A DNA stretch of 9,442 nt from an uncultured Alphaproteobacteria bacterium (GCA_938003575.1 CALKYG010000282.1:1-9442), one strand, 5' to 3'; positions 1 to 8,758 are shown, counted from the first letter of the stretch. Notes: a model not told the origin generated them from the letters alone. Made by a program: numbers and translations.

Positions 1-804
<804 letters not shown>

Positions 805-832
805 AAAAAGGGCGGCCCGAAGGCCGCCCTTT
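805..832 (-). terminator. Rho-independent terminator of groESL
   Basis: A perfect 11-bp stem pairs 807-817 with 822-832. Read on the minus strand the loop is UUCG closed by C-G, the unusually stable tetraloop, and it is followed by five T's (805-809). It lies about 30 bases past the groEL stop codon and separates the groESL transcript from katG. Confidence 0.93.
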
Positions 833-863
833 CCGCTTTCGTTTGTCGGGATCGACGGACCGA

Positions 864-2829
<1,966 letters not shown>

Positions 2830-2874
2830 AGGTATCTCCCTTTGCGAGCTCTGTTTAAATTCAATGGGTTAGTT

Positions 2875-2898
2875 AAAAAGACCGGGCGCGCCCGACCC
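2875..2898 (-). other. Terminator-like hairpin in the groES leader
   Basis: The perfect 12-base palindrome CGGGCGCGCCCG lies at 2883-2894. In the minus-strand RNA it gives a 4-bp G-C stem with a CGCG loop, extended by two G-U wobbles and a G-C pair, and directly followed by five U's (2875-2879). This resembles a weak intrinsic terminator 25-50 bases after the predicted transcription start. It could attenuate groESL or be a chance GC-rich palindrome. Confidence 0.4.
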
Positions 2899-2899
2899 T

Positions 2900-2926
2900 T
2901 TAGCACTCACACGTGGCGAGTGCTAG
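2900..2926 (-). promoter_or_regulatory. CIRCE operator (HrcA binding site)
   Basis: The plus strand reads TTAGCACTC, nine bases, then GAGTGCTAG. This is the CIRCE consensus (TTAGCACTC-N9-GAGTGCTAA) with a single mismatch in the last base. HrcA binds this site and represses chaperonin genes in the absence of stress. It begins right after the -10 box and covers the predicted transcription start, so bound HrcA would block initiation. Confidence 0.97.
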
Positions 2927-2930
2927 CAGC

Positions 2931-2959
2931 GATCTAGGGAGGGCGCCCCGCCGCGTCAA
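2931..2959 (-). promoter_or_regulatory. sigma70-type promoter of groESL
   Basis: On the minus strand TTGACG (2954-2959) is followed by exactly 17 bases and TAGATC (2931-2936). The -35 box matches 5 of 6 consensus bases and the -10 box 4 of 6. Initiation is expected near 2924, inside the CIRCE element. This arrangement supports HrcA repression of a housekeeping-type promoter; I saw no clear RpoH-type promoter here. Confidence 0.82.
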
Positions 2960-3081
2960 GGCCCGCTCTGGAGATTTGGCTGGCCCGCAGGGGCGCGCGA
3001 GGCCCGCCCGGAAGCGGCTTGCGGCAACACAGCCGAGGGACGGCGGACAATGTGGCGCAATTACCCGTTTTTAATGCGCTC

Positions 3082-3110
3082 CGAACGGGATATCGCCATA
3101 TTTCCGTTCG
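3082..3110. promoter_or_regulatory. Inverted repeat, candidate operator upstream of the OmpA-like lipoprotein gene
   Basis: CGAACGG at 3082-3088 and CCGTTCG at 3104-3110 form a perfect 7-bp inverted repeat with a 15-base, partly AT-rich centre. It lies immediately upstream of a possible -35 box (TTGACG at 3114-3119) and about 95 bases before the ATG at 3203. No known binding consensus was recognised. The rest of 2960-3202 holds nothing else I can support. Confidence 0.4.
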
Positions 3111-3113
3111 ACA

Positions 3114-3142
3114 TTGACGATTAAGAGCGCCTGTCAAACTAA
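3114..3142 (+). promoter_or_regulatory. Possible promoter of the OmpA-like lipoprotein gene
   Basis: TTGACG at 3114-3119 is a good -35 box. The best -10 candidate at 16-17 bases distance is AAACTA/AACTAA around 3136-3142, which is weak. The position, 60-90 bases before the start codon, is reasonable. Low confidence. Confidence 0.35.
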
Positions 3143-3202
3143 GGCCGGTCGGGATGGGGCGCCATCCTGGCTCGAACACCCTCGCTTACAAGGAAGGTTC
3201 AA

Positions 3203-3871
3203 ATGAAGAAAGCAGTCATTCTGGGGGCCCTGGCGATTTTCGCTGTCGGCTGCACCACCAATCCCTATACCGGCGAAAAGCGCGCGGGACGGGTCGTCAC
3301 CTCAGGCGCCGCAGGGGCGGCGGCCGGCGCCGCAGCGGGCGCAGTCATCGGCGCTGCGACCGGAAGCGCGGGCAAGGGCGCCGTGATCGGCGCGGCCGCC
3401 GGGGCGGTCATCGGCGGCGGCATCGGCGTCTATCAGGACCAGCAGCAGGCGAAATTGCGTGAGCGCCTCCTGAACGCAGGCGTCCAGGTTCAGCGCGACG
3501 GCGACAACATTCATCTCATCATGCCGTCTGACGTGACTTTCGACACCGCGCAGGCGGACATCAAGGCGAGCTTCTACGAAACGCTGAACGCAGTCGCGGA
3601 AGTGCTTGACGAATTCGACAAGACGACTGTGACTGTCGTCGGCCACGCCGACTCGCGCGGCTCCGATTCCTACAATATGGATCTGTCCCAGCGCCGCGCG
3701 CTGTCAGTCTCCAACTATCTCGCGTCCCATGGCGTTGAGCCGTCGCGTTTGCGGGCGATCGGCTATGGCGAGACCCGTCCGGTCGCCGACAATGCGACAG
3801 CGGCCGGTCAGGCGGCGAACCGCCGGGTGGAGATAACGATCGACCCGGTCGAGGCCCAGTTCCAGAGCTGA
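3203..3871 (+). CDS. Glycine-zipper and OmpA-like domain outer membrane lipoprotein (YiaD-like)
   Basis: This 222-residue protein probably tethers the outer membrane to peptidoglycan. Residues 1-16 form a lipoprotein signal ending in FAVG-Cys17. A glycine zipper rich in Gly and Ala runs over about 34-76 and probably packs in or on the membrane. An OmpA C-terminal domain spans about 103-218, with VGHADSRGSDSYN, LSQRRALSVSNYL and IGYGETRP. By comparison with OmpA, Asp150 and Arg165 are the residues expected to bind diaminopimelate in the wall. The layout is that of the YiaD family. AGGAAGG at 3191-3197 supports the ATG. It appears to be transcribed alone: the groESL promoter diverges upstream and a strong terminator follows. 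The domain call is firm; the anchoring role is inferred from the family. Confidence 0.93.
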   Translation: MKKAVILGALAIFAVGCTTNPYTGEKRAGRVVTSGAAGAAAGAAAGAVIGAATGSAGKGAVIGAAAGAVIGGGIGVYQDQQQAKLRERLLNAGVQVQRDGDNIHLIMPSDVTFDTAQADIKASFYETLNAVAEVLDEFDKTTVTVVGHADSRGSDSYNMDLSQRRALSVSNYLASHGVEPSRLRAIGYGETRPVADNATAAGQAANRRVEITIDPVEAQFQS

Positions 3872-3900
3872 CCCCTGTCTAAAACGAACCCGGTCTTTAG

Positions 3901-3928
3901 CCGCCCGGCGTCGCGCCGGGCGGTTTTT
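3901..3928 (+). terminator. Rho-independent terminator after the OmpA-like gene
   Basis: A perfect 10-bp GC stem (3901-3910 with 3914-3923) has a TCG loop and is followed by five T's. It lies about 30 bases after the stop codon and isolates this gene from the EAL gene downstream. Confidence 0.95.
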
Positions 3929-3935
3929 CGTTCCG

Positions 3936-3990
3936 TTCACAAACCGTTAATTCTTCGGTTAAGCCTCGCGAAACGGCTTTGTCCTAACAT
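3936..3990 (+). promoter_or_regulatory. Probable promoter region of the EAL gene; TTAA-N8-TTAA and small inverted repeat
   Basis: The start of a new transcript must lie between the terminator at 3928 and the GTG at 4019. Visible elements are TTCACA (3936-3941) as a possible -35 box, TAACAT (3985-3990) as a possible -10 box of another pairing, and AACCG/CGGTT (3942-3946 with 3956-3960). TTAA occurs at 3947-3950 and 3959-3962 with 8 bases between. The CtrA site of this class is TTAA-N7-TTAA, so the spacing is off by one. No single promoter is convincing. Confidence 0.3.
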
Positions 3991-4018
3991 CTGCGGGAGA
4001 TTGGGTTGAGGGACAATC

Positions 4019-5104
4019 GTGAATCGGCGCCAGCGCACCGCACGCTATGGATTCGGCGTTCATTTCGTCGTCGGCTTTACGAGCATGACGTTGCTTGTGG
4101 CGGCGGCGGTGCAGGGATTTCCGTCAAACGCAGAGTATGCGCTTGGCGGATCCCTTATCGTTGTTCTTATCCTGCACGCCAAGATGGGCTTTGCGCTCGG
4201 CCGCGTTCAGAATGAACTTGAAATCATGCGTGGGCTGACGACGCGCGCGACATTGACCAAGAAGACCGACATCGTCGAAGCCCTCAAGATTTCACCGAAA
4301 ACAAACGTTTGCGATAACGATATCGTCACGCTGAACAGGGTTCGCGACGCCGTTGAGGCGGGGCGTGTCGACTTCTATCTCCAGCCGATCGTCAGCCTCC
4401 CGCAGCGCAAGCCGCGATTCTATGAAGCGTTCTCCCGGCTTCGCGAGGCCGACGGCAGGGTCTTAAAGCCTGCGGATTATCTCGAAGCGGCGGAGCGTGC
4501 GAACAAGATCGGCGTCATTGACAATATGATCCTGATGCGTTGCATTCAGGCGCTGAGAGAAGAGAAGAAGCGTGCGCCGCGCCTCGCCGTTTTCTGCAAT
4601 CTATCGCCGGCGACCGTCTACGACACGGAGTTCTTCAATCAGCTTACGGATTATCTGGAATTGAACAGCGATCTGGCGACAAACCTTATTTTCGAGTTCA
4701 CCTATCCCGCCGTTCAGACAATGCATCCGCGCGTGACTGAAAACCTCAATGCGATCGCCGCCAAGGGGTTTGAGTTTTCGATTGATCACGTCCACTCCAT
4801 CGATCTCGACTGGGAAGATCTGAAGGCGCGCAATTTCTCCTTCGCCAAGGCGCCCGCCAGCCTTCTCCTGGCGGCCGGCCGGGGCGATGAAGCGTCGGTC
4901 GCGCGCCTTCGCGCATTCCGCAAGAGGCTGGCTGACGCCGGCGTCGACCTCATTGCGGAGAAGATCGAGTTTGAAAACCATATGCCGGAGATCCTTAGCC
5001 TCGGCATCGACTACGGTCAGGGCAATCTCTTCGGCGCGGCGCGCCGGGCCGATTTCTATCTCGGCGTCCAAGACGAAGCGGCCGAGACTCCAGTCGCCGC
5101 TTGA
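4019..5104 (+). CDS. Membrane-anchored protein with degenerate EAL domain (TipF-like)
   Basis: EAL domains hydrolyse or bind cyclic di-GMP. This 361-residue protein has two N-terminal membrane segments (about 11-31 and 40-60), a linker, and an EAL domain over about 105-345. Retained are Glu136 (EAFSR instead of EALxR), Asn194 (CNLSP), Glu226, Asp256, Lys277, Glu314 and Gln334. Lost are the second Asp of DDFG (here DHVH, His257) and the second Glu of the ExTE loop-support motif (EFTY, Tyr229), and the flexible loop after DDFG is unrecognisable. So it probably cannot hydrolyse cyclic di-GMP well and may act as a binding protein. Two TM helices plus a C-terminal EAL recall TipF, the Caulobacter flagellar-assembly factor, although I believe that protein is longer. 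The GTG start is the first after an in-frame TGA at 4007-4009, with GAGGGA at 4008-4013. Confidence 0.88.
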   Translation: MNRRQRTARYGFGVHFVVGFTSMTLLVAAAVQGFPSNAEYALGGSLIVVLILHAKMGFALGRVQNELEIMRGLTTRATLTKKTDIVEALKISPKTNVCDNDIVTLNRVRDAVEAGRVDFYLQPIVSLPQRKPRFYEAFSRLREADGRVLKPADYLEAAERANKIGVIDNMILMRCIQALREEKKRAPRLAVFCNLSPATVYDTEFFNQLTDYLELNSDLATNLIFEFTYPAVQTMHPRVTENLNAIAAKGFEFSIDHVHSIDLDWEDLKARNFSFAKAPASLLLAAGRGDEASVARLRAFRKRLADAGVDLIAEKIEFENHMPEILSLGIDYGQGNLFGAARRADFYLGVQDEAAETPVAA

Positions 5105-5137
5105 CCGGCGCAAGCGCGGCGAATTACGCCTCGTTTC

Positions 5138-5989
5138 ATGACCGCCCCCCGGTTCCTGAAAAACCTGTCGGAAATCGCCGACGATTTCGACGCGCTGCTT
5201 TGCGATGCGTGGGGCGTCATCCATAACGGCGTTTCGTTGTTTCCCGGGGTCGAGCATGCGTTGGTCGAATTTCGTCGCACGCGCGGGCCGGTCGTCATAC
5301 TGACCAATGCGCCGCGACCGTCGTCGGTGATCCCGCCGCAACTCGATCGGCTTGGCCTGTCGCGCAGCGCGTACGACGCTGTCGTGACTTCGGGCGATGC
5401 GACCCGCGCCGCAATCAGCGCGCTGCTTCCCGCACCGGTCTACAGATTGGGTCCGGATAAGGATGAGACGCTTTACGAAGGCCTTGGCGTCGGATTCGCC
5501 TCACTCGATGAGGCCGGCTTTATCGTCTGCACCGGTCTCTTCGACGATTCGAGTGAAACGCCTGCGGATTACGCCGAGCTTCTGGCGCGCGCCGCCGCCA
5601 GGCGATTGCCGATGGTTTGCGCCAATCCTGACATCGTCGTGCGATGGGGCGAGCGGCTGATCTATTGCGCCGGCGCGCTGGCGCAAGCCTATGAGAAAAT
5701 AGGCGGGCAAACGATCTACGGCGGCAAGCCGCATGCGCCGATCTACGACCTTGCGTTGCGCCGCCTTCAGGAAATAGGCGGCCGGGCTCTTGACCGCGGC
5801 CGTGTTCTTGCGATCGGCGACGGGGTCGCGACGGATATCGCCGGCGCCAATCGCAACAGCTTCCCGTCGCTGTTCGTCGCAGGGGAAGGCGGCGTGCACC
5901 AGAGTGCGCTCGACGAGGAGTCAATCGAACATTCGCTTGACCGCGCGGGCGTCAGTGCGGATTTTGCAGCAACGGGGCTTTTCTGGTGA
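5138..5989 (+). CDS. HAD superfamily class IIA protein (TIGR01459-like, NagD-type)
   Basis: These 283 residues form a Rossmann-like HAD fold with a class IIA cap, as in NagD-type phosphatases; the substrate is unknown. Motif I is CDAWGVIHNG with nucleophile Asp23. Motif II is VILTNAP with Thr56. Motif III is GGKPHAPIY with Lys197. Motif IV is IGDGVATD with Asp228 and Asp233. The acid/base Asp two residues after the nucleophile is replaced by Trp25; from memory this DxWGV form is typical of the alphaproteobacterial TIGR01459 group, so it is not a local mutation. The gene starts 33 bases after the EAL stop without a clear Shine-Dalgarno sequence and overlaps ribF by GTGA, which suggests coupled translation and perhaps a link to flavin metabolism. 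Family is firm, enzyme activity is open. Confidence 0.92.
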   Translation: MTAPRFLKNLSEIADDFDALLCDAWGVIHNGVSLFPGVEHALVEFRRTRGPVVILTNAPRPSSVIPPQLDRLGLSRSAYDAVVTSGDATRAAISALLPAPVYRLGPDKDETLYEGLGVGFASLDEAGFIVCTGLFDDSSETPADYAELLARAAARRLPMVCANPDIVVRWGERLIYCAGALAQAYEKIGGQTIYGGKPHAPIYDLALRRLQEIGGRALDRGRVLAIGDGVATDIAGANRNSFPSLFVAGEGGVHQSALDEESIEHSLDRAGVSADFAATGLFW

Positions 5990-6888
5990 ACGCGATTTCG
6001 CCGATCATCGCAGCAGTCGGGAATTTCGACGGCGTTCATCGCGGCCACCGCATTCTGATAGAAAGGACGCGCTCCTTCGCCGGGGAGAGCGGCGCCCGTT
6101 CCGGCGCGGTCGTCTTTGATCCGCATCCGCGCCGCTTTTTTCGTCCGCATGACCCGCCGTTCCTGATCACGTCGCCGACGGTCCGGGATCGGTTGCTGAT
6201 CGACGCGGGAATCGATGCGGTTCTCACGCTCTCCTTTGACGAGAGACTGGCGTCTCTGACGCCGGACGCCTTCGTGCGCGACGTTCTGAAGGGCGAGCTC
6301 GGCCTTTCCGGCGTCGTTGTCGGCGCCGATTTCCGATTCGGGGCGGGGCGCGCGGGAGACGCCGCTGGCCTTGCAAAGCTCTGCGACGACATCGGCCTCA
6401 AGGCGCTCATCGTCGAGCCGCTGGCGGAAAAGGGCCATTCCGACAAGATCGGATCGACGGCGATCCGCGAGGCCTTGCTCTCCGGCGCCGTCGACCGCGC
6501 CGCCGCGATGCTCGGCCGCCTCTGGCGCGTCGAAGGCGTCGTGGAGGGCGGCAACAAGGTCGGCCGCACCCTCGGCTTTCCGACGGCGAATTTGACGCTC
6601 GGCGAACTGATTGAGCCGCGCCGGGGCGTTTACGCCGTGCGCGTGATCGTCGGCGGCGAGACGCTCGACGGCGTCGCGAATTTCGGGCGCCGGCCGACTG
6701 TCGGCGCTCCGGCGCCGCTGCTGGAGATTCATCTCTTTGATTTCGCGCGAGAGATTTATGGAATGTCGATTGCGGTCGACTTCGTCGCGTTCATTCGCGA
6801 TGAAATGAAATTTCAGGGCCTCGACGCCTTGAAAGCTCAAATTGCCGATGATTGCCTTGAGGCGCGCAGAATCCTCGGACGCCTATAG
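5986..6888 (+). CDS. ribF: Bifunctional riboflavin kinase / FAD synthetase RibF
   Basis: RibF phosphorylates riboflavin to FMN and then adenylates FMN to FAD. The 300 residues have the normal two-domain layout. The N-terminal nucleotidyltransferase contains GNFDGVHRGH at 12-21, FDPHPRRFF at 44-52, a VVGADFRFG stretch at 111-119, and IGSTAIR at 155-161. The C-terminal riboflavin kinase contains GNKVGRTLGFPTAN at 189-202, RRGVYAV at 212-218, and LEIHLFDF with the expected catalytic Glu247. The start is a GTG at 5986 whose bases overlap the TGA of the HAD gene (GTGA), so it is probably translated by ribosomes coming from that gene. The 3' end overlaps the convergent minus-strand gene by 6 bp, and no terminator is visible there. 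Confidence 0.98.
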   Translation: MNAISPIIAAVGNFDGVHRGHRILIERTRSFAGESGARSGAVVFDPHPRRFFRPHDPPFLITSPTVRDRLLIDAGIDAVLTLSFDERLASLTPDAFVRDVLKGELGLSGVVVGADFRFGAGRAGDAAGLAKLCDDIGLKALIVEPLAEKGHSDKIGSTAIREALLSGAVDRAAAMLGRLWRVEGVVEGGNKVGRTLGFPTANLTLGELIEPRRGVYAVRVIVGGETLDGVANFGRRPTVGAPAPLLEIHLFDFAREIYGMSIAVDFVAFIRDEMKFQGLDALKAQIADDCLEARRILGRL

Positions 6889-7521
6889 CTCAAGGCCCAT
6901 GGTCAGAAGTTCGATCCGGTAAGCCTCGAGCGCCGCCCGCGTTTTCTCGATCTCGCTGAGCATTTCCGTCAATTTGCCTTCGATGCGCGCAATCTCGCGG
7001 CGCCGGAATTCGGCGTCCTGGCGTTCCTGCTCGCGGTCCTCGTTGCTGATTGAGGGTTTTGAATACCGCTTTTCGGACACGCGGAGCAGGTACCGGTGCT
7101 GGTCGAGATCCGAAATCGCCGCCTCGTAGTCGCGAACCGCTTTTTCTCCGGCTTCGGTGAGCGCAAACAACTTTAGCCCGAGCGCGTGGCTCTCAAGGAA
7201 TTGCAATTCCGATTCCAGATCGCAGGCGCCTGAATATTCCTCGCCCTTTCGGCCCGCCGCAAAACCGCCGGACGAGGAACAGTAGGTTTTAAGTCCCTCT
7301 TCCCGTCCGGCGCTGTAGGCCGCGAAATAGGCTGAATCGACGGGGTTTGCGCAGGCGTCCGTCCGCTGGTCGAACATTCCGGGACCAGCGCCGCTGCTTC
7401 CATCGTCGAAGCCAAGCGCGGTCCAGTCGATCGCCGTGCAATCGACGGACGAAGGGCCGCCGGCGCAGCTGGCGAGCAGGGCTGCGGCGAAAGCGGCGGG
7501 GACGAAGGGCGTCAAACGCAT
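6883..7521 (-). CDS. DUF2799-like lipoprotein with C-terminal coiled coil
   Basis: Function unknown. From the ATG at 7521 it has 212 residues. Residues 1-18 are a signal ending in the lipobox LLAS-Cys19. The mature N-terminal half fits my memory of the DUF2799 pattern: Cys28, DWTALGFDDG at 32-41, Cys57, YSAGREEGLKTYC ending at Cys81, GFAAGRKGEEYSGAC ending at Cys100. The four cysteines may form disulfides in the periplasm. From about 160 to 205 the protein is rich in Glu, Arg and Leu with heptad-like spacing, probably a coiled coil longer than in the short family members. A TTG 36 bases upstream (7557) would spoil the signal, so the ATG is preferred although its Shine-Dalgarno is weak. It converges on ribF with a 6-bp overlap (6883-6888). 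Confidence 0.8.
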   Translation of the reverse strand: MRLTPFVPAAFAAALLASCAGGPSSVDCTAIDWTALGFDDGSSGAGPGMFDQRTDACANPVDSAYFAAYSAGREEGLKTYCSSSGGFAAGRKGEEYSGACDLESELQFLESHALGLKLFALTEAGEKAVRDYEAAISDLDQHRYLLRVSEKRYSKPSISNEDREQERQDAEFRRREIARIEGKLTEMLSEIEKTRAALEAYRIELLTMGLEL

Positions 7522-7776
7522 CGGGCCGAGAATTGCGCCGGTCGCGCCCCAAAGCAAGCGCGCCCGACGGCTGAATGAGGGCGCAGCCGGCGCCGCGGTT
7601 GAGCAAGGACCGGAGAGTCGCGTTGCGGCGAAGCGACCCTCGCTGTTAACCTTGCCGCGGCGTGCGTTTTCGGGGCGCGCCGTCGCGGGCGACGCCGCAA
7701 AATCGCCCCAAAGGACGCCGATCGTGCAGGTTCGTCGCGGCGGCGCGAACCCGCCGTGAAGGCAGGAGCAGCAGTG
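7522..7776. other. Divergent intergenic region
   Basis: This 255-base gap separates the minus-strand DUF2799-like gene from the plus-strand exported protein and must hold both promoters. It is GC-rich throughout. I could not identify a -35/-10 pair, a palindrome of note or a small gene. The only clear element is AGGAG at 7764-7768, the ribosome site for the ATG at 7777. Confidence 0.6.
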
Positions 7777-8559
7777 ATGTCGAATAACGCAGTCGGTTCG
7801 GTAAGCCGGAACATCCGTAAGCTGCTGATATCAGCCGCCGCGATCGGCGTCGCGGCGTCTGTTCCGGCGCCGGCGTTTGCGGGGGGCGGAGGCGGCCGCC
7901 ATGGCGGTTATTATTATCAGCCGCGTCATTACAGCTACGGCTATCGGCCGCATTACAGCCATTACCGCTACTATGATCACCGTCATCATCGCCGCAGCCG
8001 GATTAGCGGCGGCGAAGCGGCGCTGATTGCGGCGGGAATCATCGGCGGCGTCATTCTCATCGACCGCGCGATCGACAATCGCAACCGCTATGACGACCGT
8101 TATTACTCCGATCGCCGGTATGACGATCGGTCCCGCCGCGGCGCTTTTGACGCTGAGTATTATTACCGGCGCGACGATCCGCGGTATGACGACCGCGACG
8201 CCGACTGGCGCTATGACGGCCGCGATTTCGATGATCGCGGCGACGATCGCCGATATGGTTCGGTCGGGCCGGATAATGAAATCGACGACATCCTTCTTGG
8301 CGGCGAGGCGGGTCCAGACGGCCGCACCCTTATCGCCGCCGCCTTTCGGGAGTGCGTCGCCGAAACGCGCGGCGCGGCCGGGGCGGGCGGAATGACCGTC
8401 GCCATGCCGGGCGCGCCGACCGAGGTTGAACAGCTCGCCGACGGGTCGGTCCGGATGAAAGCGCAGTTCCGCGCGTCGAACCCGCGCGGCGAAAGCTGGA
8501 CCCGGCGGTTCGTCTGCGAGGCCGACGGGCAAGGGGTCCGTTTCCTCCAGGTCGACTAG
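7777..8559 (+). CDS. Exported Tyr/Arg/Asp-rich protein with YDDR repeats and two-cysteine C-terminal domain
   Basis: Not recognised as a named family. The 260 residues begin with a Sec signal (RNIRK, an Ala/Ile core, and APAFA cleavage near residue 35). Next come a Gly run, a Tyr/His/Arg-rich stretch (about 44-75), one hydrophobic glycine-zipper-like segment (about 77-97), and a charged stretch (about 101-162) repeating YDDR, YDGR and DDR. A compact C-terminal domain (about 185-260) contains Cys193 (FRECVAE) and Cys247 (RRFVCEAD), which may pair as a disulfide. From memory, similar layouts occur in envelope proteins of sphingomonads and Caulobacter relatives. AGGAG 8 bases before the ATG at 7777 makes this start better than the upstream GTG at 7756. 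Location in the envelope is inferred; function is unknown. Confidence 0.85.
   Translation: MSNNAVGSVSRNIRKLLISAAAIGVAASVPAPAFAGGGGGRHGGYYYQPRHYSYGYRPHYSHYRYYDHRHHRRSRISGGEAALIAAGIIGGVILIDRAIDNRNRYDDRYYSDRRYDDRSRRGAFDAEYYYRRDDPRYDDRDADWRYDGRDFDDRGDDRRYGSVGPDNEIDDILLGGEAGPDGRTLIAAAFRECVAETRGAAGAGGMTVAMPGAPTEVEQLADGSVRMKAQFRASNPRGESWTRRFVCEADGQGVRFLQVD
8089..8222 (+). repeat. Interspersed 11-base direct repeats encoding YDDR
   Basis: TATGACGACCG or close variants occur at 8089-8099, 8119-8129 (GATCG ending), 8185-8195 and 8212-8222 (GGCCG ending). All are in the same reading frame and encode the YDD/GR repeats of the exported protein. Related TATTAC and GACGATCG words lie between them. The pattern suggests growth by short internal duplications. 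Confidence 0.75.
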
Positions 8560-8690
8560 CAAGGAAAGCCCTGCTAGAAGCGCGGGCATGGCGCTGAGAA
8601 CCGTTATTTCGATCACCGGCACGGGCCGAATTCGGAAGTCCCGAATTAGCGGCCCGCACCGGGTCTTGCGCGTCGCTTCGGCTTGACGCG
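8556..8690 (+). other. Three consecutive hairpins between the exported-protein gene and ileS
   Basis: First, CTAGCA/TGCTAG pairs 8556-8561 with 8572-8577, overlapping the upstream stop codon. Second, a long hairpin at 8616-8662 consists of CCGG/CCGG, a CA/CA internal loop, CGGGCCG/CGGCCCG, an AG bulge, AATTCGG/CCGAATT and a 5-base loop; this is 18 bp in total. Third, CGCGTC/GACGCG pairs 8669-8674 with 8685-8690 around an inner GC-TTCG-GC. None is followed by a run of T's, so they are not standard terminators. They could be a leader structure of ileS, an mRNA 3'-end stabiliser, or a small RNA. Confidence 0.6.
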
Positions 8691-8758
8691 AAGGCCGGCT
8701 GCGGGTTTCTCCTCCTCGCCCCTTATTTTCGGCAACACCATTCAAGAGAGATTGACCG

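Noticed and set aside
2934..3179. 81-codon minus-strand frame upstream of groES
   Set aside because: It covers the groESL promoter and the upstream region of the OmpA-like gene, and has no family features.
4601..5341. 246-codon minus-strand frame spanning the EAL and HAD genes
   Set aside because: It crosses two well-supported plus-strand genes, shows no domain motif and has an Arg-rich shadow composition.
5767..6840. 357-codon minus-strand frame opposite ribF, longer than ribF itself
   Set aside because: RibF motifs on the plus strand are unambiguous. The reverse frame is Arg/Asp/Ala-rich without motifs, and long antisense frames are common in GC-rich genes.
8616..8662. The long hairpin read as an intrinsic terminator of the exported-protein gene
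   Set aside because: There is no T-run after the stem on either strand.
8669..8711. Possible ileS promoter using TTGACG at 8683-8688
   Set aside because: The -35-like box lies in the arm of a hairpin and the sequence 17 bases on (TTTCTC) is a poor -10 box.
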